64,000 bases of DNA from Methanobacterium_D sp040373355 (GCF_047495555.1 NZ_CP166866.1:1710001-1774000); one strand, 5' to 3'; numbered from the stretch's first letter, positions 11,114 to 20,865 are shown. Numbers and translations: made by a program. The notes: generated by a model from the letters alone, not told the origin.

Positions 11114-11917
11114 ATGAAAATAACCCCAGATCATCCTCTAGAAAATTTATCATTAAAACCTTTAAATGATAATTTTAATATGATTAATAGAGGACCTGAA
11201 ATTACCAATAGTTGTTCTCCTAAGATCATAAATAAGGATATATTTGTTGTAATGCCTGCTTATAATGAAAGTAAAACCATTAAAAAAGTTATTAATGAAT
11301 TAAAAGATAAAGAATTAAATTTAGTCATCATAGACGATGGTTCAGCTGATGAAACATATAATATAGCTAAAAATACTATTAATACTTCAAAGAGTTCAAT
11401 TTATAGACATGTTCTAAATAGAGGGTTGGGCGCTGCTTTAAAAACAGGAATTGAAGCAGCACTTAAGGAAGGGGCTGAGATAATAGTAACGTTTGATGCT
11501 GATGGTCAGCACCACCCTGAAGACATAATTCCTGTATGTAAACCTATTATAGAAGGTAAAACAGATTTTGTAATAGGAACAAGAAATTTTAGCGAAATGC
11601 CTAAATCTAAACAATTTGGAAACACGGTTATGAATATTTTAACGAGAATGTTTTATGGTATAAATGTAGGTGATTCTCAATCTGGTTTAAGAGCATTTAA
11701 TAGAAAAGCAGCAGAGGTTATAGAGATAAATTCCAGAGGATATGGAGTATCTTCAGAGATAATAGGCGAAATGAAAAAGTATGGTTTAAGAATAGGAGAA
11801 GTACCCATTAAAACAATTTACACTGATTATTCAATGTCAAAAGGTACAAATTTAACTGTTGGGCTTAAAATTTTATTCAAATTAATAATCAATATATTTA
11901 GAAGGGTTTTATCATGA
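11114..11917 (+). CDS. GT2 glycosyltransferase, dolichyl-phosphate sugar synthase type
   Basis: Predicted to move a hexose from a sugar nucleotide onto a polyprenyl (dolichyl) phosphate at the membrane. Motifs are VVMPAYNESKTIKKV near residue 47, IIDDGSADET, VTFDADGQHHPED (the DxD metal site) and GDSQSGLRAFNRKA, which are typical of DPM1/DPG synthase-like GT2s. It has about 40 unusual residues before the catalytic domain. AGGAG sits 10 nt before the ATG. Its stop overlaps the DUF2304 gene by 4 bp, a pairing common in polysaccharide clusters. It is a paralog of the enzyme at 28613. Confidence 0.9.
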   Translation: MKITPDHPLENLSLKPLNDNFNMINRGPEITNSCSPKIINKDIFVVMPAYNESKTIKKVINELKDKELNLVIIDDGSADETYNIAKNTINTSKSSIYRHVLNRGLGAALKTGIEAALKEGAEIIVTFDADGQHHPEDIIPVCKPIIEGKTDFVIGTRNFSEMPKSKQFGNTVMNILTRMFYGINVGDSQSGLRAFNRKAAEVIEINSRGYGVSSEIIGEMKKYGLRIGEVPIKTIYTDYSMSKGTNLTVGLKILFKLIINIFRRVLS

Positions 11918-12285
11918 TATTTAGTTTATATCAATTTATTGGGGTTTTTATTGGAATAATAGCTATAATTTTGTCTATTTTAAGATTTAAAGAAGGTAGA
12001 ATGAGTTTAGGAATGTTAGCTCTTTGGATATTTATCTGGGCTGCAATTATAGGAATATCAATTTATCCTGAATCAACAAATGTGCTTGCATCTTTAACTG
12101 GTATTGGAAGAGGATTAGACCTTATATTAATAATAGGACTTATTGGATGTTATTATCTAATTTTTAAGATTTATACAATGATTGAAAATATTGAAAAAGA
12201 AATCACACAACTTGTGAGAGAAATAGCTCTTCAAAAAGATGAAACTAAACATAATATTCATAAAGATTCTTCAGATAAGCGCTAG
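11914..12285 (+). CDS. DUF2304 membrane protein
   Basis: A 123-residue protein with three hydrophobic segments (about 5-22, 32-49 and 67-88) followed by a charged coiled-coil-like tail, ENIEKEITQLVREIAL. Size, topology and the motif ESTNVLASLTGIGRG fit the DUF2304 family, which is nearly always beside a DolP-sugar synthase-like GT2, as here. It may help the polyprenyl-linked sugar across or along the membrane, but no activity is established. ATGA overlap means translational coupling to the upstream glycosyltransferase. Confidence 0.85.
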   Translation: MIFSLYQFIGVFIGIIAIILSILRFKEGRMSLGMLALWIFIWAAIIGISIYPESTNVLASLTGIGRGLDLILIIGLIGCYYLIFKIYTMIENIEKEITQLVREIALQKDETKHNIHKDSSDKR

Positions 12286-12293
12286 CAAATTTA

Positions 12294-13058
12294 TTAATTA
12301 ATTTTAAATGTTAAAATAAAAAAATTTAATTTAATTCTTAGTTTAGCCCATTTAAAAAGAAACTTATTTGCTAAAAGTTGAACAAAAAATGGATATCTGG
12401 TATTCCAATCCCCTATTGTTGTATAAATCCATTTATAATCATCTTTATATTTTTTTAATATTTTTTCTACACAAGAATAATATTTCTTAGAAAGTGAAAA
12501 TCCAGATGATCTATGATACAATGATAAAGGCATTAGATATACAAAAAAACCATGTTTTATGACATTTAAACAGTATTCAACAGCATACAAATGCCAGTCA
12601 TCACATATTTCCTCATTAAATTGAATTATTTCAAATATATGACGAGGTATAATAAATAGACATTCATCTAATGTTTGTACTTTCATTAAATTATTGAGTG
12701 AAGTTTTTCCAGTATATTTGGGAGGTATGCCTTCCTTGATATTTGTAATTATGCCTTTTTTGGTATCTAATTTCCCTGCAACACCTGCTATTCCCAAATT
12801 AGATATAGAATCCAGGATCTCTTGAGCTTCTCTTAGCCAAGTATCAGATAATAAGTCTATATCTTGATGTACAAACATTAAGTATTTCCCTTTTGCATTT
12901 TTTGAGCTATAATTAAGTGCAGATGCAGCAGAATTGAATCTATTTTTAGTATTATCAATAAGAATTAATTCATAACCTATATTCTGCTTTTTTAAACTTT
13001 TAATGAGGTAATTATCTAAAATTTCTTTATCATTATAAATACAAATTACTGAAATCAT
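12294..13058 (-). CDS. GT2 family glycosyltransferase
   Basis: A short GT2 catalytic domain of 254 residues. MISVICIYNDKEIL opens the fold, LILIDNTKN holds the nucleotide-side Asp, and FVHQDIDLLSDTWL matches the DxD metal site. AGVAGKLD and CDDWHLYAVEYCLN resemble the acceptor-side acidic motif. It lacks membrane segments, so it is cytosolic or peripheral. Its start overlaps the stop of the upstream methyltransferase (TAATG), which suggests that the pair acts on one surface glycan. The sugar and acceptor are unknown. Confidence 0.8.
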   Translation of the reverse strand: MISVICIYNDKEILDNYLIKSLKKQNIGYELILIDNTKNRFNSAASALNYSSKNAKGKYLMFVHQDIDLLSDTWLREAQEILDSISNLGIAGVAGKLDTKKGIITNIKEGIPPKYTGKTSLNNLMKVQTLDECLFIIPRHIFEIIQFNEEICDDWHLYAVEYCLNVIKHGFFVYLMPLSLYHRSSGFSLSKKYYSCVEKILKKYKDDYKWIYTTIGDWNTRYPFFVQLLANKFLFKWAKLRIKLNFFILTFKIN

Positions 13059-13714
13059 TAATTAACCTCAACTACAGCATATAATCTATAATAGAAGTTA
13101 CTCTTAATTAATTTTAATTTATATAACAACCAGATAGGATATTTTAGAATCCAAGGCAAATCTACTGCTCCTAATGCTATAGGCTCTCTTTCTAAAATTT
13201 TGTATTTGATGAATTTTTTAGAAAGAAGCTCATCAAGATTATTTATTGTAAAAAAATTAATATGATCTTTTTCAAGCATATGCTCATATGTCAGGCCAAA
13301 TTTTTTAAGTTCTGAAAATTCATTACAATTAGGTACAGTTATTAAAATGTTTTTCTTTGCAACTCTTTTAACTTCATTTAAAATAACTAAAGGATCATCA
13401 ACATGCTCTAAAACTTCAAATAATAAAACTGTATCAAATGAATTATCAGGAAAGTCTATATTTTTGGCATCCATGGTATATGCATCTATACCGTTCTCCT
13501 TTGCCTTATTAATATATTTTGCATTGATATCAATACCAGTACATTTAAAATCTAATTTTTTTAGTTCGTTACAATAATCACCAGTTGCACATCCTACATC
13601 TAGTATTTTATTTCCTGCATATTTAAGTGCGAAATTTATCAACATTTTAGATACTAGACTTTCATTATCCAGATAATAATTCCTAGTATCTCTAACAATC
13701 TCATTTCCTTGCAT
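13058..13714 (-). CDS. Class I SAM-dependent methyltransferase, glycan cluster
   Basis: A 218-residue class I methyltransferase: motif I ILDVGCATGDY near residue 37, CTGIDINAKYINKAK for the adenosyl ribose, SFDTVLLFEVLEHV (motif IV, Methyltransf_11/23 type) and ILITVPNC. Position among glycosyltransferases and upstream of a coupled GT2 suggests that it methylates a sugar or a lipid carrier, but small-molecule enzymes of this type cannot be told apart by sequence alone. Confidence 0.82.
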   Translation of the reverse strand: MQGNEIVRDTRNYYLDNESLVSKMLINFALKYAGNKILDVGCATGDYCNELKKLDFKCTGIDINAKYINKAKENGIDAYTMDAKNIDFPDNSFDTVLLFEVLEHVDDPLVILNEVKRVAKKNILITVPNCNEFSELKKFGLTYEHMLEKDHINFFTINNLDELLSKKFIKYKILEREPIALGAVDLPWILKYPIWLLYKLKLIKSNFYYRLYAVVEVN

Positions 13715-13769
13715 ATAATCTTCTCACGATAAATTATGATTTTAAATAATGAATAAAGGTTTAAATATA

Positions 13770-15203
13770 TTATTTGATATTTATTATTTGTTTAAATATA
13801 CTTACATCTATTTCATCCATGCCCCTAATAATATAAAGAATAACAAAATATAGTAATACCCCTATAACAATTAGTAAAAATAGATTTAGAGATTTAAAGT
13901 ACCAAATAAATAAGCTCATAACAAAAGTTGCTAATAAAACTTTAAATAAATCATTTATAACAAGTTTATATTCAATTCCATAACCTAGCTTATAGCTAGA
14001 ATAAATTACATATCCCACAAGAATTATTTCAGTTATTAAAGTTGCATAGCTTGCTCCAATGTAACTATATTTTGGTATTAAGATTAAATTAAGAATAATG
14101 TTAATTATTACGCAAATTCCAGATATTTTAGTTATAATAACCTGTTTATTTATTGATTGCAGTAACTGAACAAAGGCAGCACCTGCAAAAGTAAAAACTA
14201 TTGTCCAGATTAATATTTGAAGCGCAACTATAGATTGTAAAAATCCAGTTCCAAGAATTAATAATATAATTCTATCTGCTAAGATTGTAATTAAAAACCC
14301 TGTTGGAATCCCAAGTACAATCATGTACTTAAAATAGCGCTGATACATTAAATTTAAAGAATTTTTATTTGAATCGTAATACTGTGCCATTTTTGGGAAA
14401 ATAGCTAGATTAATAACATTGGGAATAAACAATAGAATCAAGGTTAATCTATATGCTCCATTATACCAGCCTACAACCTCATTATTCTGTATTAAAGAGA
14501 GCATAACTGAATCAATGTATGTATATATCATACCGGAAATTCCAGTTAATCCGAAGGGTAATGCTTCTTTTATAGTAGGTTTCCAGAAATTTACATTAAA
14601 CCTTATTTTAGCTGGAAATTTTAATAAATAAACAATAAAGATATATAAAAAGCCAATAATGCTTGAAATAAGATAAATAAGTGCAAACTCCAAAATTCCG
14701 AGACTATAGTATATAATTAGAAGAACGCCTATAAACAATAAAACATTATTTATTATAAGCCCAATAGATTGATATTCCATTTTTTCATGGGCCTGAAATA
14801 TAGAATTAAAAATTCCAGAAGTTGCAGTTATAATTACAGATAATCCAATGAGATAAACGATATTGATAGCTTCTTGAGGATAATTAAGCAAGTTTATGGA
14901 CAATATAATTATCCCAAATGTTAGAACAGATAAAATTATCTTAATTAATAAAACATTACTAAAATATTTGTTCGTTAATGACTTATCTCTTGAAACTTCA
15001 CGAACTGTTAGAGTATTTAAACCCATATCTGCAAATATGCCGAATATACCTGTAAATGCCAGTGCAAAGGTTAAAATTCCAAATCCATCAGCCCCAAGAT
15101 ATCTTGCAATATAAATCATATAAAAAAAAGCCAATATATAACTAATAACTTGAGATACTAATAATACAGTTGTGTTTTTAGCAATTTTCTTTATATGATT
15201 CAT
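13770..15203 (-). CDS. Polysaccharide/oligosaccharide flippase (MATE/Wzx type)
   Basis: A polytopic membrane protein with about 12-14 hydrophobic segments and the Wzx/RfbX opening VSQVISYILAFFYMIYIARY followed by LGADGFG. Such proteins flip polyprenyl-linked glycans to the outer face. I place the start at the ATG at 15203 (MNHIKKIAKNT). The frame is open to a TTG 18 bp further upstream, but that adds six residues before the conserved start without a better Shine-Dalgarno. It belongs to the 11.1-18.5 kb glycan cluster. A second, different flippase is at 29801. Confidence 0.88.
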   Translation of the reverse strand: MNHIKKIAKNTTVLLVSQVISYILAFFYMIYIARYLGADGFGILTFALAFTGIFGIFADMGLNTLTVREVSRDKSLTNKYFSNVLLIKIILSVLTFGIIILSINLLNYPQEAINIVYLIGLSVIITATSGIFNSIFQAHEKMEYQSIGLIINNVLLFIGVLLIIYYSLGILEFALIYLISSIIGFLYIFIVYLLKFPAKIRFNVNFWKPTIKEALPFGLTGISGMIYTYIDSVMLSLIQNNEVVGWYNGAYRLTLILLFIPNVINLAIFPKMAQYYDSNKNSLNLMYQRYFKYMIVLGIPTGFLITILADRIILLILGTGFLQSIVALQILIWTIVFTFAGAAFVQLLQSINKQVIITKISGICVIINIILNLILIPKYSYIGASYATLITEIILVGYVIYSSYKLGYGIEYKLVINDLFKVLLATFVMSLFIWYFKSLNLFLLIVIGVLLYFVILYIIRGMDEIDVSIFKQIINIK

Positions 15204-15321
15204 ATTTTCACTATAAAACAATTTTATGAATTTATATAATCTTATTAACTATAAGTTATATTTAATTAATATTATATTTGAAATTTTTAATGTTAATTAA
15301 TAGAGGATATTAGGTGAACAC

Positions 15322-16503
15322 ATGGAAATCGGATATTTTGTTGGACATTTTCCTTATATGGATTATGTTAATAATTCAGATTATAATAAAAAATATGCCC
15401 ACGGCGGAATTGAATTAGTGGCTTACCATTTAGCTTTAGAAATTGCAAAAAAAGACTATAAAATTAATGTTTTCACCACGTCCATCAATTCTAAAGATCT
15501 TTTAGAAACATCTAATAATATGAACATATTCCGTTATGGTACGAGCTTTAAAGTTGCAAGTGCCAATATATCATTTGGATTATTCTATAAGCCTTTTAAA
15601 CATTATCCTGATATTGTTCATGCACATTCACCAACACCCTATTCTGATATCCCTGCACTAATACATTCTAAAAAAAATAAAGTTCCATTTATAATTACAT
15701 ATCATGCTGATGCTCAAGGAACTGGAGGTAGTTTAATTCGTAATTTAGGAGTTTCAACATATAATAAAGTGCTTAATTCAGTTTTATCTAATGCAGATAT
15801 TATTATAGCTACTTCTAAATCCTATATTAATGAATCAGAGTTTTTAGTGAACTATAAAGAGAAGACAACTATAATTCCAAATGGTATAGATATTGATTCT
15901 TTTGATATTCCCTATTCGAAAAAAGAATGCAGAGAAAGGTTAGGGTTTTCAAATAATAAGTATATCATATTGTTTTTTGGTAATCTTGTTGCATATAAAG
16001 GACCTGATATTCTCTTAAAAGCATTTAAATTAGTTAAAAAAGAAATTAAAAATGTTGAATTAGTTTTTGCTGGAAGAGGGGAAATGCAGGAAGAGCTGGA
16101 ATTATTATCTAAAAAATTAAATATTAATGACAGCGTAACATTTAGCGGGTTTATCCCTGAAAAATTAAAACCGTTTTACTTTAAAGCTGCCGATATCTTT
16201 TGTTTACCCTCAACTACAATGGCTGAAGCTTTTGGAATAGTTAATTTAGAAGCAATGGCCTGTAATTTACCTATTATTTCATCCCGACTTGGGGGAATTC
16301 CAGATATTATTAATGAAGGAAAAACTGGATTATTGGTTAATCCTGGAGATTATAAGTCATTAGCAGATAATATAACCTATTTACTAGAAAATGAAGAATT
16401 AACAAAGAAAATGGGAGACTCTGGAAGAAAAAAAGTAAATGAATATTCATGGAAAAATATTGCTGATAAAACTGATAAAATATATAAAGAATTAAAAGGC
16501 TAA
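15322..16503 (+). CDS. GT4 family glycosyltransferase
   Basis: A 393-residue retaining glycosyltransferase of the GT-B fold. The N-terminal domain has HGGIELVAYHLA (acceptor side) and VHAHSPTPYSDIP; the C-terminal domain has IILFFGNLVAYKGPDIL and the E-x7-E donor motif in STTMAEAFGIVNLEAMAC. The start ATG has AGGTGA upstream. Its stop overlaps, tail to tail, the stop of the convergent GT2 gene by 4 bp. Sugar specificity is unknown; the role in surface glycan assembly is inferred from the cluster. Confidence 0.9.
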   Translation: MEIGYFVGHFPYMDYVNNSDYNKKYAHGGIELVAYHLALEIAKKDYKINVFTTSINSKDLLETSNNMNIFRYGTSFKVASANISFGLFYKPFKHYPDIVHAHSPTPYSDIPALIHSKKNKVPFIITYHADAQGTGGSLIRNLGVSTYNKVLNSVLSNADIIIATSKSYINESEFLVNYKEKTTIIPNGIDIDSFDIPYSKKECRERLGFSNNKYIILFFGNLVAYKGPDILLKAFKLVKKEIKNVELVFAGRGEMQEELELLSKKLNINDSVTFSGFIPEKLKPFYFKAADIFCLPSTTMAEAFGIVNLEAMACNLPIISSRLGGIPDIINEGKTGLLVNPGDYKSLADNITYLLENEELTKKMGDSGRKKVNEYSWKNIADKTDKIYKELKG

Positions 16504-17513
16504 GTTTTTATTCCATCGACAATGCCATTATAAAATGAATATAATCTTTTTATATCTCTATAATATAATAAATGCCTCATATTATGGGCCCAAAAATAAA
16601 AAATAAAGAAAAATATGAAAAATGAAAAATATTGAAGATTATTAGCATATTTCTTTATAAACCAGAATCGATTTCTAGTTAAATAATATACACCTACATT
16701 ACTAACCGGTGCGGTTGATTCTTTATGCCATATCCTTGATTCAGGCACATATAAAACATTATATCCATTACTTTTAGCTCTTAAGCACCATTCAGTATCC
16801 TCATAATATAAAAAATAGTCCGAATTTAAAAGTCCAGTTTTCTTGCAAACTTCATTTTTTATAAGCAGTGAACAACCAGAAATATAATCAACATTTTTTT
16901 CGTTCATATCTTGATTTTTATAGTTTTTATTTAAATTTACGTAGTTAATAGCACCTATAGAAAAAATAATATTTCCTCCACTTATTGATACATTATCTGG
17001 TTCATTATAGTAACAAACGGTAGGTCCTAATATTCCAGTATTTTTATTTTCTCCGTGTTTAACTAAATTAGCTAAAAAATTTTTATCAACTACGGTATCA
17101 TTATTTAAAAGCAAGATATAATCTGAATTTAATGATTTCAGAATATATCTCATTGCGATATTATTTCCTTCAGCAAAACCATAATTCTCATCATTTTTTA
17201 TTAAAATAAGTTTTTGATTTGAAGATAAATCTTCAATTTCTGAAACGTTAATAAATTCTAGATCATTTTTTGAATATTCTATGACCTTTAAAGGCTTATT
17301 ATCCGGATTATACTTAAAAAAATCAGATTTAACTTTAATTTTTCCTTCTGCATATTCTTTAATTTTTTCTATAGAATTATCTTCTGAACCATTATCAACA
17401 ACTATAACATTATAATTAGGATAATTAATCTGATATACTGATTCTAGACACTCTAAAGTGTCTCTCCAACCATTCCAGTTTAAAATAACTATAGATACAT
17501 CTGGATAAACCAT
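16500..17513 (-). CDS. GT2 glycosyltransferase, rhamnosyltransferase-like
   Basis: A GT2 enzyme with VSIVILNWNGWRDTLECLESV at the start, VVDNGSEDNS, LLLNNDTVVDKNFL (DxD-type metal site), ISGCSLLIKNEV and LYYEDTEWCLRAKSNGY (acidic ED motif), the set seen in WsaF- and rhamnosyltransferase-like GT2s. Residues about 50-95 are an insertion between the first two motifs. One hydrophobic segment near the C-terminus (FSFFIFFFIFYFW) may tether it to the membrane. The frame opens at a TTG at 17525, but the ATG at 17513 aligns best with the family. Confidence 0.85.
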   Translation of the reverse strand: MVYPDVSIVILNWNGWRDTLECLESVYQINYPNYNVIVVDNGSEDNSIEKIKEYAEGKIKVKSDFFKYNPDNKPLKVIEYSKNDLEFINVSEIEDLSSNQKLILIKNDENYGFAEGNNIAMRYILKSLNSDYILLLNNDTVVDKNFLANLVKHGENKNTGILGPTVCYYNEPDNVSISGGNIIFSIGAINYVNLNKNYKNQDMNEKNVDYISGCSLLIKNEVCKKTGLLNSDYFLYYEDTEWCLRAKSNGYNVLYVPESRIWHKESTAPVSNVGVYYLTRNRFWFIKKYANNLQYFSFFIFFFIFYFWAHNMRHLLYYRDIKRLYSFYNGIVDGIKT

Positions 17514-17550
17514 ATTAAAAACCAATTTTTATTTGTTATATTTAAAAGCA

Positions 17551-18546
17551 CTATAAGATTAAATTTTTTATAAATCCCATGCCGTATGCAATATGTTCTA
17601 CAGGAAATATTAAAAACGCAATAATTGCTTTAATATTTTTGATTTTTTCTATACAAATTAATGTATATAATGTATTAACTACTAAATAAATTATGGCTGG
17701 AATAAACGTAATTAATAGAATTTGACCACTAATGATTTTTAATAAATAAAATAATGAAAATATAATTAATAAAATTAAATAAAGTACAAAAAATGCAGGT
17801 ATTAAAACAAATACCTTTATAGATAGATGGTATTTTTTAAATAATCTTGCTCTTCCCATACCATAATTATACATCTGTTTAGAAAAATCTTTTAAATTAC
17901 TGCGTTTATATTGATAAACCAATGCATTAGGATGTTTTAATAAAATATGTTCCTTTTTTAGAAGCTTATAATTAAAATCAGTATCTTCACAATGGGTCAT
18001 TTGTTCATCATAGGTTATACCAAATTCATTAAGAACTGATCTTCTGTAAATACCAAATGCTACTGTATCAACAATTTTAATATCTTTATCTTCAGTAACT
18101 GAAGTTCCAAAACCACCGAAAAGCGTTTTAAAGCAAAAATCAATTACTTTACCAAAATTACTTTCATCTTCAGGAACTGCATAAGTAGATCCTACACATC
18201 CAAGTTTACATGAATATTCATATTTTAAAAAAGCATTGTAAAGAATTTTAAGCCAATCATGTCCAACATAGGTATGTCCATCAATATAAGCTATAAAATC
18301 TGCATTTGATGCTTTTAAACCAATATTACGTGCAGAACTAATTATTTCATTCTCATTAGTCAATAATTTAATTCGTTTATCTTTTTTCATTAAATCCTTT
18401 ACAATTTCACGAGTTCTATCACTAGAAAGTCCGTCTATAACTATAATTCCAATATCACTAATGCTTTGCCCCTGCAAACTAGTAATGCACTTTTTTATAT
18501 ATTTTTCTTCATTTTTAACGCCGACAATGATATCTATTAGAGTCAT
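17551..18546 (-). CDS. Membrane GT2 glycosyltransferase (ExoA-like)
   Basis: Residues 1-230 form a GT2 catalytic domain: DIIVGVKNEEKYIKKCI, IVIDGLSSDRTR, ADFIAYIDGHTYV (DxD-like), DTVAFGIYRRSV and MTHCEDTDFNYKL (acidic motif). The last 100 residues contain three strongly hydrophobic segments, so it is anchored in the membrane. This layout resembles ExoA-type enzymes that extend lipid-linked exopolysaccharide. GGTG lies 6 nt before the ATG. Coupled direction with the next GT2, 37 bp away. Confidence 0.86.
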   Translation of the reverse strand: MTLIDIIVGVKNEEKYIKKCITSLQGQSISDIGIIVIDGLSSDRTREIVKDLMKKDKRIKLLTNENEIISSARNIGLKASNADFIAYIDGHTYVGHDWLKILYNAFLKYEYSCKLGCVGSTYAVPEDESNFGKVIDFCFKTLFGGFGTSVTEDKDIKIVDTVAFGIYRRSVLNEFGITYDEQMTHCEDTDFNYKLLKKEHILLKHPNALVYQYKRSNLKDFSKQMYNYGMGRARLFKKYHLSIKVFVLIPAFFVLYLILLIIFSLFYLLKIISGQILLITFIPAIIYLVVNTLYTLICIEKIKNIKAIIAFLIFPVEHIAYGMGFIKNLIL

Positions 18547-18656
18547 AAATGCACCATAAATTCAATTCACTATATTACTATAACTTTATTTAACACATAA
18601 ATAATTGAATGATATATTTTATAATAAGATTATAAAAGAATTTTTAATGGTGTAAT

Positions 18657-19331
18657 ATGATATATTTTAGAGGATGTACAGCACGGGAAAAACTTAAAAG
18701 TATATCCATAGCTACTGAAGAAATTTTAAAAAACGCAGAAATTGATTATAACATTTTAGAAAACGAGAAATGCTGCGGATCATTTTTATTAAGAACAGGA
18801 TTTGTTGATGACGCTAAAAAAGTCATGAAAGAAACTTTTAAAAAGATAGGTAATGATAAAATAATTGTTTCATGTGCAGGCTGCTATAAGACATTTAGAA
18901 AGGATTATAAAGAAATATTAGGGGTTGAATTAGAAGTTATTCATACTTCTGAAATTTTTAAAGAATTATTAGATGAAGATAAAATAAAAATTGAGTTTTT
19001 AGATAAAAAAGTTACTTATCATGATCCATGCCATCTAGGTAGAGAAATGGAACAATTTGATATTCCGCGAGAAGTAATATCAAAAATAGTAGAATTAACT
19101 GAAATGGAAAGAAATAGAGAAAATTCAAGGTGCTGCGGATCAGGTGCAGGTGTTAAATCAGCTTATCCCGAAATAACAGAAGAAATTGCTAAAATGAGAA
19201 TTGAAGATGCCGGAGATGCTAAAATAATTATTACAGCATGTCCTTTTTGTATATTAAACATTTCCTCTATAAATTCTATTGAAGTTCTTGATATTTCTGA
19301 AATTTTATTAAAAGCCCTTAAAAAGAAATAA
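18657..19331 (+). CDS. CCG-domain Fe-S oxidoreductase (HdrB/LutA-like)
   Basis: A 224-residue protein made of two cysteine-rich CCG domains. Half one: FRGC, then EKCCGSFLLRTG, then SCAGCYKTF. Half two: HDPCHLGRE, then RCCGSGAGVKS, then ACPFC. CCG domains bind the non-cubane [4Fe-4S] cluster in HdrB/HdrD and occur in lactate- and glycolate-oxidation subunits (LutA/LldE). It is followed after 21 bp by a LUD/ferredoxin-domain protein, so the two likely form one redox complex. The substrate is uncertain; methanogens often carry this pair without lactate permease. Confidence 0.85.
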   Translation: MIYFRGCTAREKLKSISIATEEILKNAEIDYNILENEKCCGSFLLRTGFVDDAKKVMKETFKKIGNDKIIVSCAGCYKTFRKDYKEILGVELEVIHTSEIFKELLDEDKIKIEFLDKKVTYHDPCHLGREMEQFDIPREVISKIVELTEMERNRENSRCCGSGAGVKSAYPEITEEIAKMRIEDAGDAKIIITACPFCILNISSINSIEVLDISEILLKALKKK

Positions 19332-19352
19332 ATCATTATTTTGAGGAATTAA

Positions 19353-20564
19353 ATGGATAAAACTAATTTGAAGTCTCTTCATAAATCATTTAAAATAATT
19401 AGAGATCGAAAGTCTAAACTGTTAGAATATGATGCAGAAAGGATAAATAGTCTTAGGGAACATGTAAAGGAAATACGTAAATACAGCATCGAAAATCTTG
19501 AAGATATGGTGCAAATTGCCATAAATACATTCAAAGAAAATGGAATGGAAGTTATATTTGCAGAAGATTCACAAAAAGCACTGGATGAGATATATCAAAT
19601 AATTAAAGATGAAGAAATAGTTTCAAAATCAAAATCCAATACCATAAATGAAATAGGTCTGTCTTCTTTTTTAAAAACTCGAGGAATTGAACTTGTTGAG
19701 ACTGATCTTGGAGATAGAATTATTCAAATTGATCCTGATAGTTTAGGGCCTTCACATCCAATAGGACCTGCGGCACATTTAGATATGGTCCAGATAGCCA
19801 AAATAACATCCAAAAAATTTGGAAAAGAAGTTAAAGCAGAGCCACGAGAAATTTTAGATGTTATTAAAAATGATGTTTTAGAAAGACTTGAAAAATGCAA
19901 TATAGGAATTACAGGCGCAAATTCAGTTGCTGCAGAAGATGGTGCACTCTTAATGGTTCATAATGAAGGAAATATAACCCTTGTATCAATGAAAGAAGTT
20001 CATATTGTTGTTATAGGTATTGATAAACTTGTTAGAACCCTTGAGGATGCTGTAAGTGTTGTAAAGTTAGAAACAATATTTGCAACTGGAAAAAAGATTC
20101 CAGCATACATGAATGTGATTTCATCACCTTCAAAGACTGCAGATATTGAACAGATACTCTTAAAAGACATGTATGGAGCCAAAAGAGTAGTTGTAATTCT
20201 CCTTGACAATGGAAGAAGTAAATTACTTAAAGAATATGCAGAATGTCTCATGTGCATTGGTTGTGGAAGCTGTATAGTTTCCTGTCCAGTTTATAATGTA
20301 ACTGGTTCTGAATTTGGATATAGAGGTTATTTAGGTGGACGGGGGATATCTTTCAGTCGTTTTATTAGAGATGAAAATGTATGTTTTGATTCGGGCCTTT
20401 TTAAATGCACTAATTGCGGACAATGCACCATTGAATGCCCGGTTAACATAAAAACTAATAAATTAATCGAAAAGCTAAGGGAAGAATCTGTAAAAAAAGG
20501 AATTTATCCTGAAAAGCATGCTAAAACTGCAGAAAAAATTAAAAGAAAGGGATCACCTTTTTAA
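19353..20564 (+). CDS. LUD-domain protein with two [4Fe-4S] ferredoxin motifs (LutB/LldF-like)
   Basis: Residues about 55-280 are a LUD domain (ETDLGDRIIQIDPDSLGPSHPIGPAAHL is characteristic; cited here only as the segment starting at residue 118). The C-terminus has two ferredoxin motifs, CLMCIGCGSCIVSCPVY and CTNCGQCTIECPVN, for two [4Fe-4S] clusters. The architecture matches LutB/LldF but at 403 residues it is shorter than the bacterial form, and no LutC is present. GAGGA precedes the ATG. It should accept electrons from, or pass them to, the CCG-domain partner upstream. A role in 2-hydroxy-acid oxidation is plausible but unproven. Confidence 0.83.
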   Translation: MDKTNLKSLHKSFKIIRDRKSKLLEYDAERINSLREHVKEIRKYSIENLEDMVQIAINTFKENGMEVIFAEDSQKALDEIYQIIKDEEIVSKSKSNTINEIGLSSFLKTRGIELVETDLGDRIIQIDPDSLGPSHPIGPAAHLDMVQIAKITSKKFGKEVKAEPREILDVIKNDVLERLEKCNIGITGANSVAAEDGALLMVHNEGNITLVSMKEVHIVVIGIDKLVRTLEDAVSVVKLETIFATGKKIPAYMNVISSPSKTADIEQILLKDMYGAKRVVVILLDNGRSKLLKEYAECLMCIGCGSCIVSCPVYNVTGSEFGYRGYLGGRGISFSRFIRDENVCFDSGLFKCTNCGQCTIECPVNIKTNKLIEKLREESVKKGIYPEKHAKTAEKIKRKGSPF

Positions 20565-20690
20565 ATGTATATATATTTAAAAAGTAAATATAAAAAATAA
20601 ATTAATATAACTCTTCCGCAGTAATTTGGATACAATTGATATTTTTAAATGTATTTTGTAAAAAAAGTCCTCATAACTGTCAGAATATAC

Positions 20691-20742
20691 CAAAATTTGC
20701 CATTTTCAAGCATGAAGCAAAATCTAGTAGATTTGAATTTTG
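20691..20742. repeat. Imperfect palindromic element related to the 38.4-kb element
   Basis: Outer arms CAAAATT (20691-20697) and AATTTTG (20736-20742) are exact complements. Inside lies the perfect palindrome AAATCTAGTAGATTT (20720-20734). The segment AAGCATG just before the inner hairpin also occurs next to the hairpin of the 38406-38472 element when that is read on the minus strand. I infer a decayed relative of the same palindromic repeat family. It could alternatively be a transcript-end or leader structure for mfnB. Confidence 0.45.
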
Positions 20743-20865
20743 AGGTAATTGTTTGAAGATTAAAATGCTTTAGTTTAGGACTGTAAAAGGGAAGAGTATA
20801 AATAATTTAGAGTATAATTTGATACAAATAAAGAAATTAGTTTAATTGAATTCATACTAATAAAT

